Below are positions 1 to 10,005 of a DNA stretch of 64,000 bases, piece after piece (position 1 is the first letter of the stretch; the number at the start of each line of letters is the position of its first letter). The notes beneath the pieces are model-generated. The model did no database searches. It was not told the DNA's origin and worked only from the letters and a program-made list of their open reading frames with translations. Source of the DNA: Rossellomorea sp. SC111 (GTDB taxonomy: Bacteria > Bacillota > Bacilli > Bacillales > Bacillaceae_B). The stretch is taken from contig NZ_JANIOC010000008.1 of the NCBI RefSeq assembly GCF_024733565.1, forward strand, positions 1 to 64,000. The letters run 5' to 3'. Made by a program: the position numbers and the translations under genes.

Positions 1-102
1 AGGAGGCTAGCCGAACGCCCGAGGAAAGCGAAGTCTTGCACGGAAATCAAAAGCGGTGTAACAAGTGATCCTAACTAATTTCTTTATTGTTCGTCTTTAG
101 AG
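1..102 (+). repeat. Partial copy of an interspersed repeat element
   Basis: This stretch matches 11178-11278 almost base for base, in the same orientation, with about eight substitutions and one single-base gap. The shared text begins AGGAGGCTAGCCGAACGCC and ends TCGTCTTTAGAG. Only the right part of the element is inside the window here. The match stops just before the short sequence GGTCCGTCCCTC (115-126), which recurs at 48071-48082. No coding potential is visible. Confidence 0.85.
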
Positions 103-127
103 TACATCTAAAGGAAGGTCCGTCCCT

Positions 128-1483
128 CTAAACGGCGTTTTTATCATTTTGGACAAATCGTTTATGAATCCATACTTTGGATCGCCAACGTTTGAGCATG
201 ATGATGCCCCGCAGCCATTCATCGGCAATGAAGGAGATCCAGATTCCGATAAGTCCGAGTCCGAACCAGATTCCGAGGATATAGGAAAGCGTGACGCTTA
301 CTCCCCACATGGATAATATCCCCATATAGACCGGGAAGCGTACGTCACCTGTTGCCCTTAGTGCGTTTATGACAACTAAATTAAAGCTTCGGCCCGGTTC
401 AAGGATGATGGTCAGGTAAATCAATGTTTTACCAAGGGAGATGATTTCTTCGTTACTGGTAAAGATACGTAGTAGCGGCTCCGCTGCGACAGAGAAAATT
501 CCGGCCATGATAAGAGAAATGAAGATAGCAATCTTTAAGCTTTTTAAACAACGTTCATAAGCACTGTCAAATTGTTTCGCTCCAATCATATGCCCGATGA
601 TGATCTGAGTCCCCTGGCTGATGGCGACGCTGAATAAGAAAATGAACATCATCAGGTTTTGGGCATATACCTTCGTCGTTAGAGCATTGGTCCCTATACT
701 CGCAATGAAGTAGGTAATGACCATTTGTGACCCGTTATAGGAAAGATGTTCCCCTGCAGAGGGGATCCCGATCCGCAATAAATTTTTAATGTGAGAGACA
801 GGGAGCTTGAATAATCTCCTGAATGGAAGGGCATTGGGTATCCGCTTCCTGATTACGATGATACTCACGATGAATCCGATCAGTCTCGAGGTGATGGTGG
901 AAATGGCCACACCCTCTACGCCTAATACAGGGACACCGAACGGTCCGAAAATAAATAAGTAGTTTCCGATCACATTGACAATATTCATGCCGATTGTGAT
1001 ATACATGGCGTCTTTTGTATAGCCGTAGCTCCTCATGATGGCTCCAGCAGTCATGATCAAGGCCTGTATGAAAGCAAAGCCCCCTACAATTTTTAAATAG
1101 GAAGAAGCTTCATTCATTAGTGAACGCGGGAGATCCATCGATAATAAGATCGGCTTACTGAAAAATACAAGTGCGATACTCAATAAGAGTCCAAATAGTA
1201 GATTGACAGCAATGGAAACGATCGACACTTCCCCTGCCATGCGATTCTCATCCGCCCCCAGATGCTGGGCTACGAGGATGGCTGTACCCGTCGCGACAAA
1301 CCCAAACATCACAATGATGAGAGAAAGGATCTGATTGGAGACCCCGACGGCTGCTACAGAGTCATCCGAATATTGACTCAGCATTAACGTATCGGCATTC
1401 CCCATCAGCATGTGAAGAAAGATTTCAATGAAAATCGGCCAAGTCAAGGCAAAGAGGGTCATGTTTTTTTGATTCTTGCTCAT
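128..1483 (-). CDS. MATE family multidrug efflux transporter
   Basis: A 451-residue polytopic membrane protein with about twelve hydrophobic segments in two similar halves, the normal size for a MATE (NorM/DinF type) exporter. The N-terminal half carries the family-like stretch around MGNADTLMLSQY and VGVSNQILSLI. The second half begins near GIPSAGEHLSYNGSQM. MATE proteins export cationic drugs or metabolites in exchange for Na+ or H+; the substrate cannot be read from sequence. The ATG at 1483 has AAAGGAG eight bases upstream. The gene lies downstream of the cyclomaltodextrinase gene on the same strand but is separated from it by a terminator-like hairpin, so it is probably a separate unit. 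Confidence 0.9.
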   Translation of the reverse strand: MSKNQKNMTLFALTWPIFIEIFLHMLMGNADTLMLSQYSDDSVAAVGVSNQILSLIIVMFGFVATGTAILVAQHLGADENRMAGEVSIVSIAVNLLFGLLLSIALVFFSKPILLSMDLPRSLMNEASSYLKIVGGFAFIQALIMTAGAIMRSYGYTKDAMYITIGMNIVNVIGNYLFIFGPFGVPVLGVEGVAISTITSRLIGFIVSIIVIRKRIPNALPFRRLFKLPVSHIKNLLRIGIPSAGEHLSYNGSQMVITYFIASIGTNALTTKVYAQNLMMFIFLFSVAISQGTQIIIGHMIGAKQFDSAYERCLKSLKIAIFISLIMAGIFSVAAEPLLRIFTSNEEIISLGKTLIYLTIILEPGRSFNLVVINALRATGDVRFPVYMGILSMWGVSVTLSYILGIWFGLGLIGIWISFIADEWLRGIIMLKRWRSKVWIHKRFVQNDKNAV

Positions 1484-1548
1484 AGATTTTCTCCTTTAGT
1501 TTGCCTGGGGTATGTGCTCCCCGGCACCCGTTACAATTTAAATAGATA

Positions 1549-1580
1549 AGGGGACTAACCGTTAAGGTGTAGTCCCTCTT
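1549..1580 (-). terminator. Terminator of the cyclomaltodextrinase gene
   Basis: GGGACTA (1551-1557) and TAGTCCC (1570-1576) form a stem flanked by A/T-rich bases on both sides. It lies just past the stop codon at 1595 on the minus strand. Confidence 0.6.
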
Positions 1581-1594
1581 TATAGGAAGCATCA

Positions 1595-3373
<1,779 letters not shown>

Positions 3374-3385
3374 TCATTCCATTAA

Positions 3386-3414
3386 AGAGTATTCCAAACC
3401 AACAATGTTGTCAA
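3386..3414 (-). promoter_or_regulatory. Possible SigA promoter of the cyclomaltodextrinase gene
   Basis: Reading the minus strand, TTGACA (3414-3409) is followed after 17 bases by TACTCT (3391-3386). The -35 is perfect and the -10 is weak, so this is tentative. Confidence 0.35.
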
Positions 3415-3485
3415 TGATAGGCCGTCAAACTAGTAAAGTGTTTTCTTTTCTTTCAAGTGAAACGCAAAAATTTTCAAAAAAAGTA

Positions 3486-3513
3486 TTGTCAAAGGAGATT
3501 TAGTTTGTATAAT
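3486..3513 (+). promoter_or_regulatory. SigA promoter of the mdxEFG-amylase operon
   Basis: TTGTCA (3486-3491), 16-base spacer, TATAAT (3508-3513). It would start transcription near 3520, about 130 bases before mdxE, just upstream of the LacI/CcpA-type operators. Confidence 0.8.
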
Positions 3514-3526
3514 AAGAAGTAGGTTG

Positions 3527-3540
3527 TGCAATCGTTTTCA
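3527..3540 (+). promoter_or_regulatory. cre / LacI-family operator 1 of the mdx operon
   Basis: TGCAATCGTTTTCA fits the cre consensus TGWAANCGNTNWCA at 13 of 14 positions. It lies a few bases downstream of the expected transcription start, a position suited to repression. CcpA and the local LacI-type regulator (8907-9938) belong to one family and could both bind. Confidence 0.65.
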
Positions 3541-3548
3541 CAAGATAA

Positions 3549-3562
3549 TGTAAGCGATATCT
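3549..3562 (+). promoter_or_regulatory. cre / LacI-family operator 2 of the mdx operon
   Basis: TGTAAGCGATATCT fits TGWAANCGNTNWCA at 13 of 14 positions, the only mismatch being the last base. It is offset by 22 bases from operator 1, so two dimers could bind on nearly the same face of the helix. Confidence 0.65.
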
Positions 3563-3584
3563 TTAGAGGTTAAGTCATAGTATG

Positions 3585-3598
3585 TGCAAGCGTTTGTT
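3585..3598 (+). promoter_or_regulatory. Possible third LacI-type half-site in the mdxE leader
   Basis: TGCAAGCGTTTGTT keeps the left arm and central CG of the two sites upstream but has a poor right arm (10 of 14). It may be an auxiliary or chance site. Confidence 0.3.
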
Positions 3599-3647
3599 CA
3601 ATCTAAAACATGAATTATTAGTTTCACCATACTTAGGAGGGGTCGAA

Positions 3648-4925
3648 ATGAAGAAAGCGTTATCATTGCTTATGGTAATCATGCTTGTACTGGGGGCGCT
3701 CGCTGCTTGTGGTCCAAACCGTGAGGAAGGATCGAAAAGTGACAGTGGAGAGAAAAAAGCTGACGATGCGAACAAACCTGAAAAACTGGTTGTCTGGGAA
3801 GATCAAGAGAAAACTGGATGGCTGGATGAAGTAGGTGCCAAGTTCGAAGAAGAAACGGGTATCAAGGTTGAAGTAAAAGAAGTCGAAATGGCTACGAAAA
3901 TGAAAGAACAATTACGTTTAGACGGTCCTGCCGGGACAGGTCCCGACGTATTAACATTACCACATGACCAGATCGGTGAGCTTGCTCTTGCAGGTCATAT
4001 CGCTCCTTTAGAAGTCGACGGGGACATTGAAAAGCGTTTCACTGAATCTTCCATGACGGCTGAGAGCTATGATGGTAAATTATATGGTCTTCCAAAATCT
4101 TCAGAAACGCCGGTATTCATTTATAATAAAGCGTTGATGGAAGAAGCGCCTAAAACAATGGATGAAGTATACACATTCTCTAAAGATTTCACGAAAGATG
4201 GGAACTACGGTTTCTTAGCTCTTTGGGATAACTTCTATTTCGCACATGCACCGATCGGTGGGTTCGGCGGATATGTATTTGCTGAAAAAGATGGAGCATT
4301 GGACGCGAAAGATCTTGGCTTAAACAATGAAGGTGCTGTGGAAGGTACTGAATATATCCAAAAATGGTACACAGAAGGTTTATTCCCTAAAGGGATCATC
4401 GGAGAAAATGGTGGATCTGCTCTTGACGGTCTTTTCGGTGAAGGAAAAGTTGCTTCTGTCATGAACGGACCTTGGTCATTCCAAGGATATAAAGATGCGG
4501 GTATTGACATTGGTATCTCTGCTATGCCTAAGCTTCCAAACGGTGAGCCGATGAAAACATTCATGGGAGTTAAAGGCTGGCATGTGTCAGGCTACTCTAA
4601 AAATAAAGAGTGGGCTCAAAAATTCATCGAATTCATCACTCAAGACGAGTATGCTAAATTACGCTTCGAACAAACACAGGAAGTTCCAACGAACGAAGGT
4701 CTGATCGACGATCCTGCGATCGCTGATAACCCTGGTGCAAAAGCGGTTGCTGAGCAATCTCAATACGCGGTTCCAATGCCGAACATCCCGGAGATGGGAG
4801 AAGTTTGGGGACCAATGGCTGATTCACTTCAAACGGTTGTAACAGGTAAGCAAGAACCGAAAGCGGCTCTTGATGCAGCAGTGAAGCAAATTCAGCAAAA
4901 CATTGATGCGAACCATTCCAACTAA
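3648..4925 (+). CDS. mdxE: Maltodextrin/cyclodextrin-binding lipoprotein of ABC importer
   Basis: A family 1 sugar-binding protein of 425 residues. The start is ATG 3648, six bases after AGGAGGGG; an in-frame upstream ATG at 3582 has no ribosome site. The N-terminus is a lipoprotein signal (MKKALSLL, hydrophobic core, lipobox LAAC), then a charged Ser/Glu/Lys-rich linker, then the two-lobe MalE-like fold. It captures maltodextrins outside the membrane and delivers them to MdxF/MdxG. It is first in the operon and is followed by strong hairpins (4934-5040) that could keep its level above that of the permeases. Sugar preference is inferred from the neighbouring GH13 enzymes. Confidence 0.92.
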   Translation: MKKALSLLMVIMLVLGALAACGPNREEGSKSDSGEKKADDANKPEKLVVWEDQEKTGWLDEVGAKFEEETGIKVEVKEVEMATKMKEQLRLDGPAGTGPDVLTLPHDQIGELALAGHIAPLEVDGDIEKRFTESSMTAESYDGKLYGLPKSSETPVFIYNKALMEEAPKTMDEVYTFSKDFTKDGNYGFLALWDNFYFAHAPIGGFGGYVFAEKDGALDAKDLGLNNEGAVEGTEYIQKWYTEGLFPKGIIGENGGSALDGLFGEGKVASVMNGPWSFQGYKDAGIDIGISAMPKLPNGEPMKTFMGVKGWHVSGYSKNKEWAQKFIEFITQDEYAKLRFEQTQEVPTNEGLIDDPAIADNPGAKAVAEQSQYAVPMPNIPEMGEVWGPMADSLQTVVTGKQEPKAALDAAVKQIQQNIDANHSN

Positions 4926-4933
4926 TCATAACC

Positions 4934-4975
4934 ATAGCGGTACCTTCTCGTTATTGAGAGGTACTGCTATCCTTT
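4934..4975 (+). terminator. Hairpin 1 between mdxE and mdxF
   Basis: AGCGGTACC with GGTACTGCT brackets an inner CTC/GAG pairing. It is followed by CCTTTTAAAG rather than a clean T run, so it is probably a partial terminator or an mRNA 3-prime stabiliser. Confidence 0.55.
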
Positions 4976-4984
4976 TAAAGACCT

Positions 4985-5040
4985 ATTCAAGGGCTTTTTA
5001 AGGAAATAAAATCGTTCTTTTCTTAAAAAGCTCTTGAAGC
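4985..5040 (+). other. Hairpin 2 between mdxE and mdxF
   Basis: TTCAAGGGCTTTTTAAGGAA near 4986 pairs, with G-U pairs, with TTCTTAAAAAGCTCTTGAAG ending near 5039. The 20-base arms with a 14-base loop make a long stem without a following T tract. Together with hairpin 1 it fits differential expression of binding protein and permease. Confidence 0.55.
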
Positions 5041-5076
5041 TTATCAAAATTGTGAACGTAGAAAGGGGAATATAGG

Positions 5077-6363
5077 ATGGAGCAACAATCCTATCAAACA
5101 AACCATAGAAAATCAGCGCTGGCCCTTTCCCTAATCCCTGGTTTAGGTCAGATGTATCATAGACAGTTTCTGAAAGGCGGATTCTTCCTGATCATGACAG
5201 CCGCCTTTATCCTTGTCTTCAGAGACTTGATCGGCTACGGATTATGGGGGATTACGACCCTTGGGACAGACGTATCATACGGAGATCATTCCATTTTCTT
5301 AATGGTATACGGTATCTTGGCAATCATAGTATCTATTTTTGGAATCGGTTTTTATCTGTTTAATCTCCGGGATGCGTATAAGAATGGAGAAAAGCGGGAC
5401 AGGGGAGAGAAGCTCAGCACGATCCGCGAGCAGTACAGAAATCTGATCGATAATGGCTTTCCATATCTCATTATGTCTCCTGGCTTCTTACTGCTTGTAT
5501 TCGTCGTCATTTTCCCGATCATCTTTGTCGTTTTACTGGCGTTTACAAATTACGATCTGTATCACTCACCACCGGCTAAACTGGTCGACTGGGTAGGGAT
5601 CCAAAACTTTGTTGATATCTTCAAGATTGATATATGGAGAGAAACGTTCATCACGGTACTTGCCTGGACACTCGTTTGGACGTTCGGAGCGACAACGCTT
5701 CAAGTGGCACTTGGAGTATTCCTTGCCATCCTTGTGAATCAGAAGGATTTAAAAGGAAAAGCCATCATCCGTACGGTATTCATCCTGCCTTGGGCAATCC
5801 CGGCTTTCGTTTCGATCCTCGTTTTCGCAGGAATGTTCAACGAATCATTCGGAACGATCAATCGGGACATCCTGGGGTTCTTCGGTATTGAAGGATTACC
5901 TTGGATGACCGAACCCTTGTATACACGACTTGCCCTGATTGGTATCCAGGCTTGGCTCGGCTTCCCGTTCATCTTTGCCATGACAACGGGAGTTCTTCAA
6001 TCCATTCCGGATGAACTTTATGAAGCAGCTACGGTCGATGGGGCTTCAGCATTCCAGAAATTCAAGAATATCACGCTGCCACTCGTCCTTTTTGCAACGG
6101 CACCGATCATCATTACGCAATATACATTTAACTTTAATAACTTTAACGTGATTTACTTATTCAACGGCGGGGGACCGGCCTTAACTGGACAAAATGCAGG
6201 TGGGACGGATATCCTGATCTCCTGGATCTACAGTCTGACGATGACATCAGCACAGTATTCGAAAGCTGCTGCCATCACATTATTATTGTCCATCATCGTG
6301 ATCACTGTAGCGATCTGGCAGTTCAAGAGAACGAAGTCATTCCAAGAAGAGGATATGATGTAA
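5077..6363 (+). CDS. mdxF: Maltodextrin ABC importer permease, MalF type
   Basis: A 428-residue membrane protein. The first ~110 residues hold a short hydrophobic module (ALSLIPGLGQMYHRQF, TM2-like) with three membrane segments, an N-terminal extension common to Gram-positive MalF proteins. The binding-protein-dependent permease domain follows from about 135. The EAA loop that docks the ATPase is visible as EAATVDGASAFQKF followed by ITLPL. It pairs with MdxG to form the channel. The gap to mdxG is one base, implying translational coupling. RBS AAAGGGG precedes ATG 5077. Confidence 0.93.
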   Translation: MEQQSYQTNHRKSALALSLIPGLGQMYHRQFLKGGFFLIMTAAFILVFRDLIGYGLWGITTLGTDVSYGDHSIFLMVYGILAIIVSIFGIGFYLFNLRDAYKNGEKRDRGEKLSTIREQYRNLIDNGFPYLIMSPGFLLLVFVVIFPIIFVVLLAFTNYDLYHSPPAKLVDWVGIQNFVDIFKIDIWRETFITVLAWTLVWTFGATTLQVALGVFLAILVNQKDLKGKAIIRTVFILPWAIPAFVSILVFAGMFNESFGTINRDILGFFGIEGLPWMTEPLYTRLALIGIQAWLGFPFIFAMTTGVLQSIPDELYEAATVDGASAFQKFKNITLPLVLFATAPIIITQYTFNFNNFNVIYLFNGGGPALTGQNAGGTDILISWIYSLTMTSAQYSKAAAITLLLSIIVITVAIWQFKRTKSFQEEDMM

Positions 6364-6364
6364 T

Positions 6365-7207
6365 ATGAATATGAAGAGACAGAAACTCATACGTTTGACA
6401 CTTTCATACGCAGCCATCGGAATCATGTTTGCCATCATCCTTTACCCGGTTGCCTGGATCATCGGATCTTCATTCAACCCGGGTCAAAGTTTATCCGGTT
6501 CATCCATCATTCCTAAAAATGCAACACTGGCACATTATAAGGAACTTTTTGATCTCGAGAAAAGCAATTATATGCTTTGGTACTGGAATTCATTGAAGGT
6601 CAGTTTATCCACCATGGTCCTCACGGTGTTACTGGTCAGTTTAACGGCTTATTCATTCTCCCGTTACAGATTTACAGGCCGAAAGAATGGACTGATGACA
6701 TTTCTGATTCTGCAAATGATCCCGAACTTTGCAGCGTTGATTGCCATTTTCGTATTGGCCCTGTTGACGAAATTATTGGATACACACATTGGATTGATCC
6801 TCGTGTATGTAGGAGGTCAGATCCCTATGAACACATGGCTGATGAAAGGGTATCTTGATACGATTCCGAAAGAGCTTGATGAATCAGCCAAGATGGACGG
6901 TGCGGGCCATTTGCGCATTTTCTTTCAGATCGTCATGCCTCTTGCGAAACCGATCATTGCGGTCGTGGCACTGTTTTCATTCATTGCCCCATTCGCAGAC
7001 TTTATCATTGCAAGTATTCTGTTACGTTCAGAAAAGATGTATACATTACCGGTTGCCCTTTATGATATGGTGGCCAAACAATTCGGGGCGGAATTTACAA
7101 CATTTGCTGCCGGCTCGGTACTCATTGCCGTACCGATTGCCCTATTATTCCTGTTCTTCCAGAAATACTTCGTTTCAGGATTGACGGCAGGGGGTACAAA
7201 AGGATAA
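6365..7207 (+). CDS. mdxG: Maltodextrin ABC importer permease, MalG type
   Basis: A 280-residue permease with six predicted membrane segments and the EAA loop ELDESAKMDGAGHLRIFF followed by MPLAKP. It is the usual size for a MalG protein. It begins one base after the mdxF stop. No ATPase gene lies in the cluster; in B. subtilis this importer uses the shared ATPase MsmX encoded elsewhere, and the same is likely here. Confidence 0.93.
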   Translation: MNMKRQKLIRLTLSYAAIGIMFAIILYPVAWIIGSSFNPGQSLSGSSIIPKNATLAHYKELFDLEKSNYMLWYWNSLKVSLSTMVLTVLLVSLTAYSFSRYRFTGRKNGLMTFLILQMIPNFAALIAIFVLALLTKLLDTHIGLILVYVGGQIPMNTWLMKGYLDTIPKELDESAKMDGAGHLRIFFQIVMPLAKPIIAVVALFSFIAPFADFIIASILLRSEKMYTLPVALYDMVAKQFGAEFTTFAAGSVLIAVPIALLFLFFQKYFVSGLTAGGTKG

Positions 7208-7245
7208 TCTTATAGGCGTTACTAACAATTTTAGGAGGAGCGGAG

Positions 7246-8781
7246 ATGAAAAGAAGAGTATTATCTCTCATTTTAGTCCCGTTTCTTCTTTTTTACGCCC
7301 TTCCGGTAGGAGCAGTTGAAAAAGAAGAACGAAAATGGCAGGATGAGACCATTTATTTCTTGATGGTCGATCGCTTTAATGATGGGGATACGAGCAATGA
7401 TAAAGATGTTAACACGAAGGACCCGAAAGCCTATCAGGGCGGTGATTTCCAAGGAATCATCGATAAATTAGATTACATCAAGGATATGGGATTCACTGCC
7501 ATATGGCTGACCCCGATCTTTGATAATCAACCTATGGGTTATCACGGCTATTGGATTACGGACTTTTACAAGACCGAAGAACATTTCGGCTCGATGAAGA
7601 CGTTCAAGAAGCTTGTGGAAGAAGCCCATAAACGGGATATGAAAGTGATGCTGGACTTTGTTGTGAACCATGTCGGACCTCGGCACCCCTGGGTGAATGA
7701 CCCTGAAAAAGGGGACTGGTTCCATGAGAAACAACCGATGAACTTCAATAATGAAGAAAGTCTAAAAAATGCCTGGTTATATGATCTTCCTGATTTAAAT
7801 ACTGAAAATCCCGAAGTGAAGAACTATTTATTCGATGCAGCAAAATGGTGGATCAAAGAAACCGATATCGATGGATATCGCCTGGACACGGTACGTCATG
7901 TCCCGCAGGAGTTCTGGGAGGAGTTCAGCGATGAGGTGAAGTCGGTGAAAGAAGACTTCTACCTGTTAGGTGAAGTGTTCGACCGGGATCCGGAGAAAAT
8001 CGCTGCGTACAATGGGACAGGGATCGATGGATTCGTCAATGTTCCTCAAGCGGAAGAAATGCGTTCCGTCTTCCAAAAGCCCGATACATCCATGGATCGG
8101 TTATTTAACTTTTGGAAATACAATGAAACCTTTTATGACAATCCATATGTGATGGGAACCTTTATCGACAATCATGATATGGAACGATTTACAAGAATGA
8201 TTGTTCAAGAGAAACTTTTCCCTGGAACGAGATGGAAGCTTGCTCTCACCTATATGTATACAACCCCGGGAATACCGATCGTTTATTACGGATCTGAAAT
8301 AGCGATGGACGGGGGGAATGACCCTGATAACCGCCGCTTTATGAATTTCAGGGCGGATAAGGAATTGATCGATTATATCACCCGGTTAGGTGAAATACGT
8401 CAAGAATATCCAGCACTGACGAGAGGCGATATTACACCGATCTACAATAAAGACGGGATGGGAATCTTTAAGCGTACTTACAGAGATCAGACGATCGTCA
8501 TAGCGATCAACAATACGAGCGAAACACAAAATGTTCAATTAACAAAAGAAGAATTAGCGGATAATCATGAATTAAAAGGGCTGATCAGTGATGACCTGGT
8601 TCGCAGCGACAAGGATGGAAATTATCATCTTGTTCTTGATCGTGAAGAGTCAGAAATCTATATGCTGAAAAACAAGAGTGGCCTGAATTATCCTTACCTG
8701 TTCGCTTTGGGGATCATGTACTTCCTATTCTTCCTCTTCCTGTATCTTGTAAGGAAACGTGGAAAAGCGAAGAATAAGTAA
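7246..8781 (+). CDS. baqA: Membrane-anchored alpha-amylase, BaqA type (GH13_45)
   Basis: A 511-residue GH13 enzyme with a signal peptide (MKRRVLSLIL to about residue 23, ending PVGAVEKEE). Motifs: DFVVNH (137-142), LPDLN (181-185), adjacent Trp201-Trp202, YRLD with nucleophile Asp214, GEVF with acid/base Glu243, and FIDNHD with Asp311. The LPDL signature and the tandem Trp at 201/202 are the published hallmarks of BaqA from Bacillus aquimaris and subfamily GH13_45, even to the residue number. The C-terminus is one hydrophobic helix (about 481-500) followed by RKRGKAKNK, a stop-transfer anchor. The enzyme would sit on the outer membrane face beside the importer and make maltodextrin locally. 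RBS AGGAGG precedes ATG 7246. Confidence 0.92.
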   Translation: MKRRVLSLILVPFLLFYALPVGAVEKEERKWQDETIYFLMVDRFNDGDTSNDKDVNTKDPKAYQGGDFQGIIDKLDYIKDMGFTAIWLTPIFDNQPMGYHGYWITDFYKTEEHFGSMKTFKKLVEEAHKRDMKVMLDFVVNHVGPRHPWVNDPEKGDWFHEKQPMNFNNEESLKNAWLYDLPDLNTENPEVKNYLFDAAKWWIKETDIDGYRLDTVRHVPQEFWEEFSDEVKSVKEDFYLLGEVFDRDPEKIAAYNGTGIDGFVNVPQAEEMRSVFQKPDTSMDRLFNFWKYNETFYDNPYVMGTFIDNHDMERFTRMIVQEKLFPGTRWKLALTYMYTTPGIPIVYYGSEIAMDGGNDPDNRRFMNFRADKELIDYITRLGEIRQEYPALTRGDITPIYNKDGMGIFKRTYRDQTIVIAINNTSETQNVQLTKEELADNHELKGLISDDLVRSDKDGNYHLVLDREESEIYMLKNKSGLNYPYLFALGIMYFLFFLFLYLVRKRGKAKNK

Positions 8782-8786
8782 TAAGA

Positions 8787-8820
8787 GCAGGGCCATTAAG
8801 ATGAGCCCTGCTGCCATTTT
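8787..8820 (+). terminator. Terminator of the mdx-amylase operon
   Basis: GCAGGGC (8787-8793) pairs with GCCCTGC (8805-8811), followed by TGCCATTTT. It separates the operon from the regulator gene. Confidence 0.8.
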
Positions 8821-8833
8821 AAATTAAATGAAA

Positions 8834-8847
8834 TGGAAGCGTTTTAA
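8834..8847 (+). promoter_or_regulatory. LacI-type operator upstream of the regulator gene
   Basis: TGGAAGCGTTTTAA matches the cre-type consensus at 12 of 14 positions and shares the AAnCGTTTT core with the mdx operators. It lies 60 bases before the regulator start, which suggests autoregulation or CcpA control. Confidence 0.45.
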
Positions 8848-8906
8848 TTTTATGAATGAGCAGCCCGCCTAAGGGTCCGCTTTTTTAATACAGGGGGGTG
8901 GAATAT

Positions 8907-9938
8907 TTGGCTGTTACCATAAAAGATGTTGCGAAGCTTGCAAACGTAGCGCCGTCCACGGTTTCACGTGTTATCGCAAACAATCCAAGAATAAGTGAAA
9001 AAACAAAACAAAAAGTACGGGAAGCGATGGAGCAACTTGGGTATCATCCTAACTTCATTGCAAGGAGCCTGGCAAATCAGTCCACACAGGTGATAGGGCT
9101 GGTACTGCCGGGTTCCGCCAGTGCCTTTTCACAAAATCCATTCTTCCCGACTGTCTTGAGAGGGTTGAGTGATGGGGCTCAGGAAAAACAGTATGCCCTT
9201 CAAATGTCCACCGGCCAATCCGATGAGGAAATCTTTGAAGGTGTCGTTCAGATGGTCCAAGGGGGACGGGTGGACGGAATCATCCTGCTATATTCAAAGG
9301 TAGAAGATAAAGTGATGAACTACTTAAAGAATCGTGATTTCCCCTTTGTCGTCGTCGGTAAACCATATAAGTATTGTGAAGAAATCACACATGTGGATAA
9401 TGACAACTACCGGGCAACTAAAGAAGTGACGGACTATCTCCTTGGGCTTAAGCATGAATGCATCGGCTTCATCGGGGGAGACCTGAATCTTGTTGTGACG
9501 GTGGAGCGTTTGTTAGGGTACGAAAAGTCCCTCCGTGATGCTGGAATCGATATGAAGGACGAATATATCATCCATGAAGAATTTCTTCGTGAAGGGGGAC
9601 GTGAAGCCATTAAAGAGCTCATGCAGCTGGAAGCCCCCCCGACAGCCCTGGTCGTAGCCGACGATCTAATGGCGCTTGGAGTCTTGAATACATTGGATGA
9701 GATGGGCATTCGTGTCCCGGAAGACATATCCATTGTCAGCTTCAATAATGTACTCCTGGCTGAAATGTCCAGACCACCGCTTACATCAGTGGATATCAAT
9801 ATATATAATCTTGGGAATGAGGCGGCGAAAAGCCTCATTCAAAAAATCGAGAATCCGAAAGAACCGATCAAGCGGATCATTGTTCCTCATCATCTTGTGA
9901 CCCGGTGTACCTGCAGTGAACGCAAAGTGAAGTCATAA
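8907..9938 (+). CDS. malR: LacI-family transcriptional regulator of maltodextrin genes
   Basis: A 343-residue regulator. I place the start at TTG 8907 (MAVTIKDVAKLANVAPS), seven bases after AGGGGGG. The upstream GTG at 8898 lies inside that ribosome site. The N-terminal helix-turn-helix is VAKLANVAPSTVSRVIANN, followed by the hinge, then a periplasmic-binding-protein-like effector domain (about 60-335). The C-terminus has a Cys pair (TRCTCSERK). It follows the amylase gene and is probably the local maltose or maltodextrin-responsive repressor acting at the operators near 3527-3562 and 8834. Confidence 0.88.
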   Translation: MAVTIKDVAKLANVAPSTVSRVIANNPRISEKTKQKVREAMEQLGYHPNFIARSLANQSTQVIGLVLPGSASAFSQNPFFPTVLRGLSDGAQEKQYALQMSTGQSDEEIFEGVVQMVQGGRVDGIILLYSKVEDKVMNYLKNRDFPFVVVGKPYKYCEEITHVDNDNYRATKEVTDYLLGLKHECIGFIGGDLNLVVTVERLLGYEKSLRDAGIDMKDEYIIHEEFLREGGREAIKELMQLEAPPTALVVADDLMALGVLNTLDEMGIRVPEDISIVSFNNVLLAEMSRPPLTSVDINIYNLGNEAAKSLIQKIENPKEPIKRIIVPHHLVTRCTCSERKVKS

Positions 9939-9939
9939 T

Positions 9940-10003
9940 AAAAAGCGACTGAAGTGTGGACTCCATCCAAAAGAGGAGGGTCATAAACTTCAGTCGCTTT
10001 TTG
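9940..10003. terminator. Bidirectional terminator between malR and the SDR gene
   Basis: AAAAAGCGACTGAAGT (9940-9955) and its exact complement ACTTCAGTCGCTTTTT (9987-10002) form a perfect 16-base stem with A and T tracts on either side. It serves convergent genes. Confidence 0.9.
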
Positions 10004-10005
10004 GC

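Noticed and set aside
4235..4564. 109-codon minus-strand frame in mdxE
   Set aside because: Shadow of the binding-protein gene caused by its codon bias.
8858..8888. Possible attenuator hairpin before malR ending in six T
   Set aside because: The pairing (AGC..CCC with GGG..GCT) is too short and interrupted to call a terminator.
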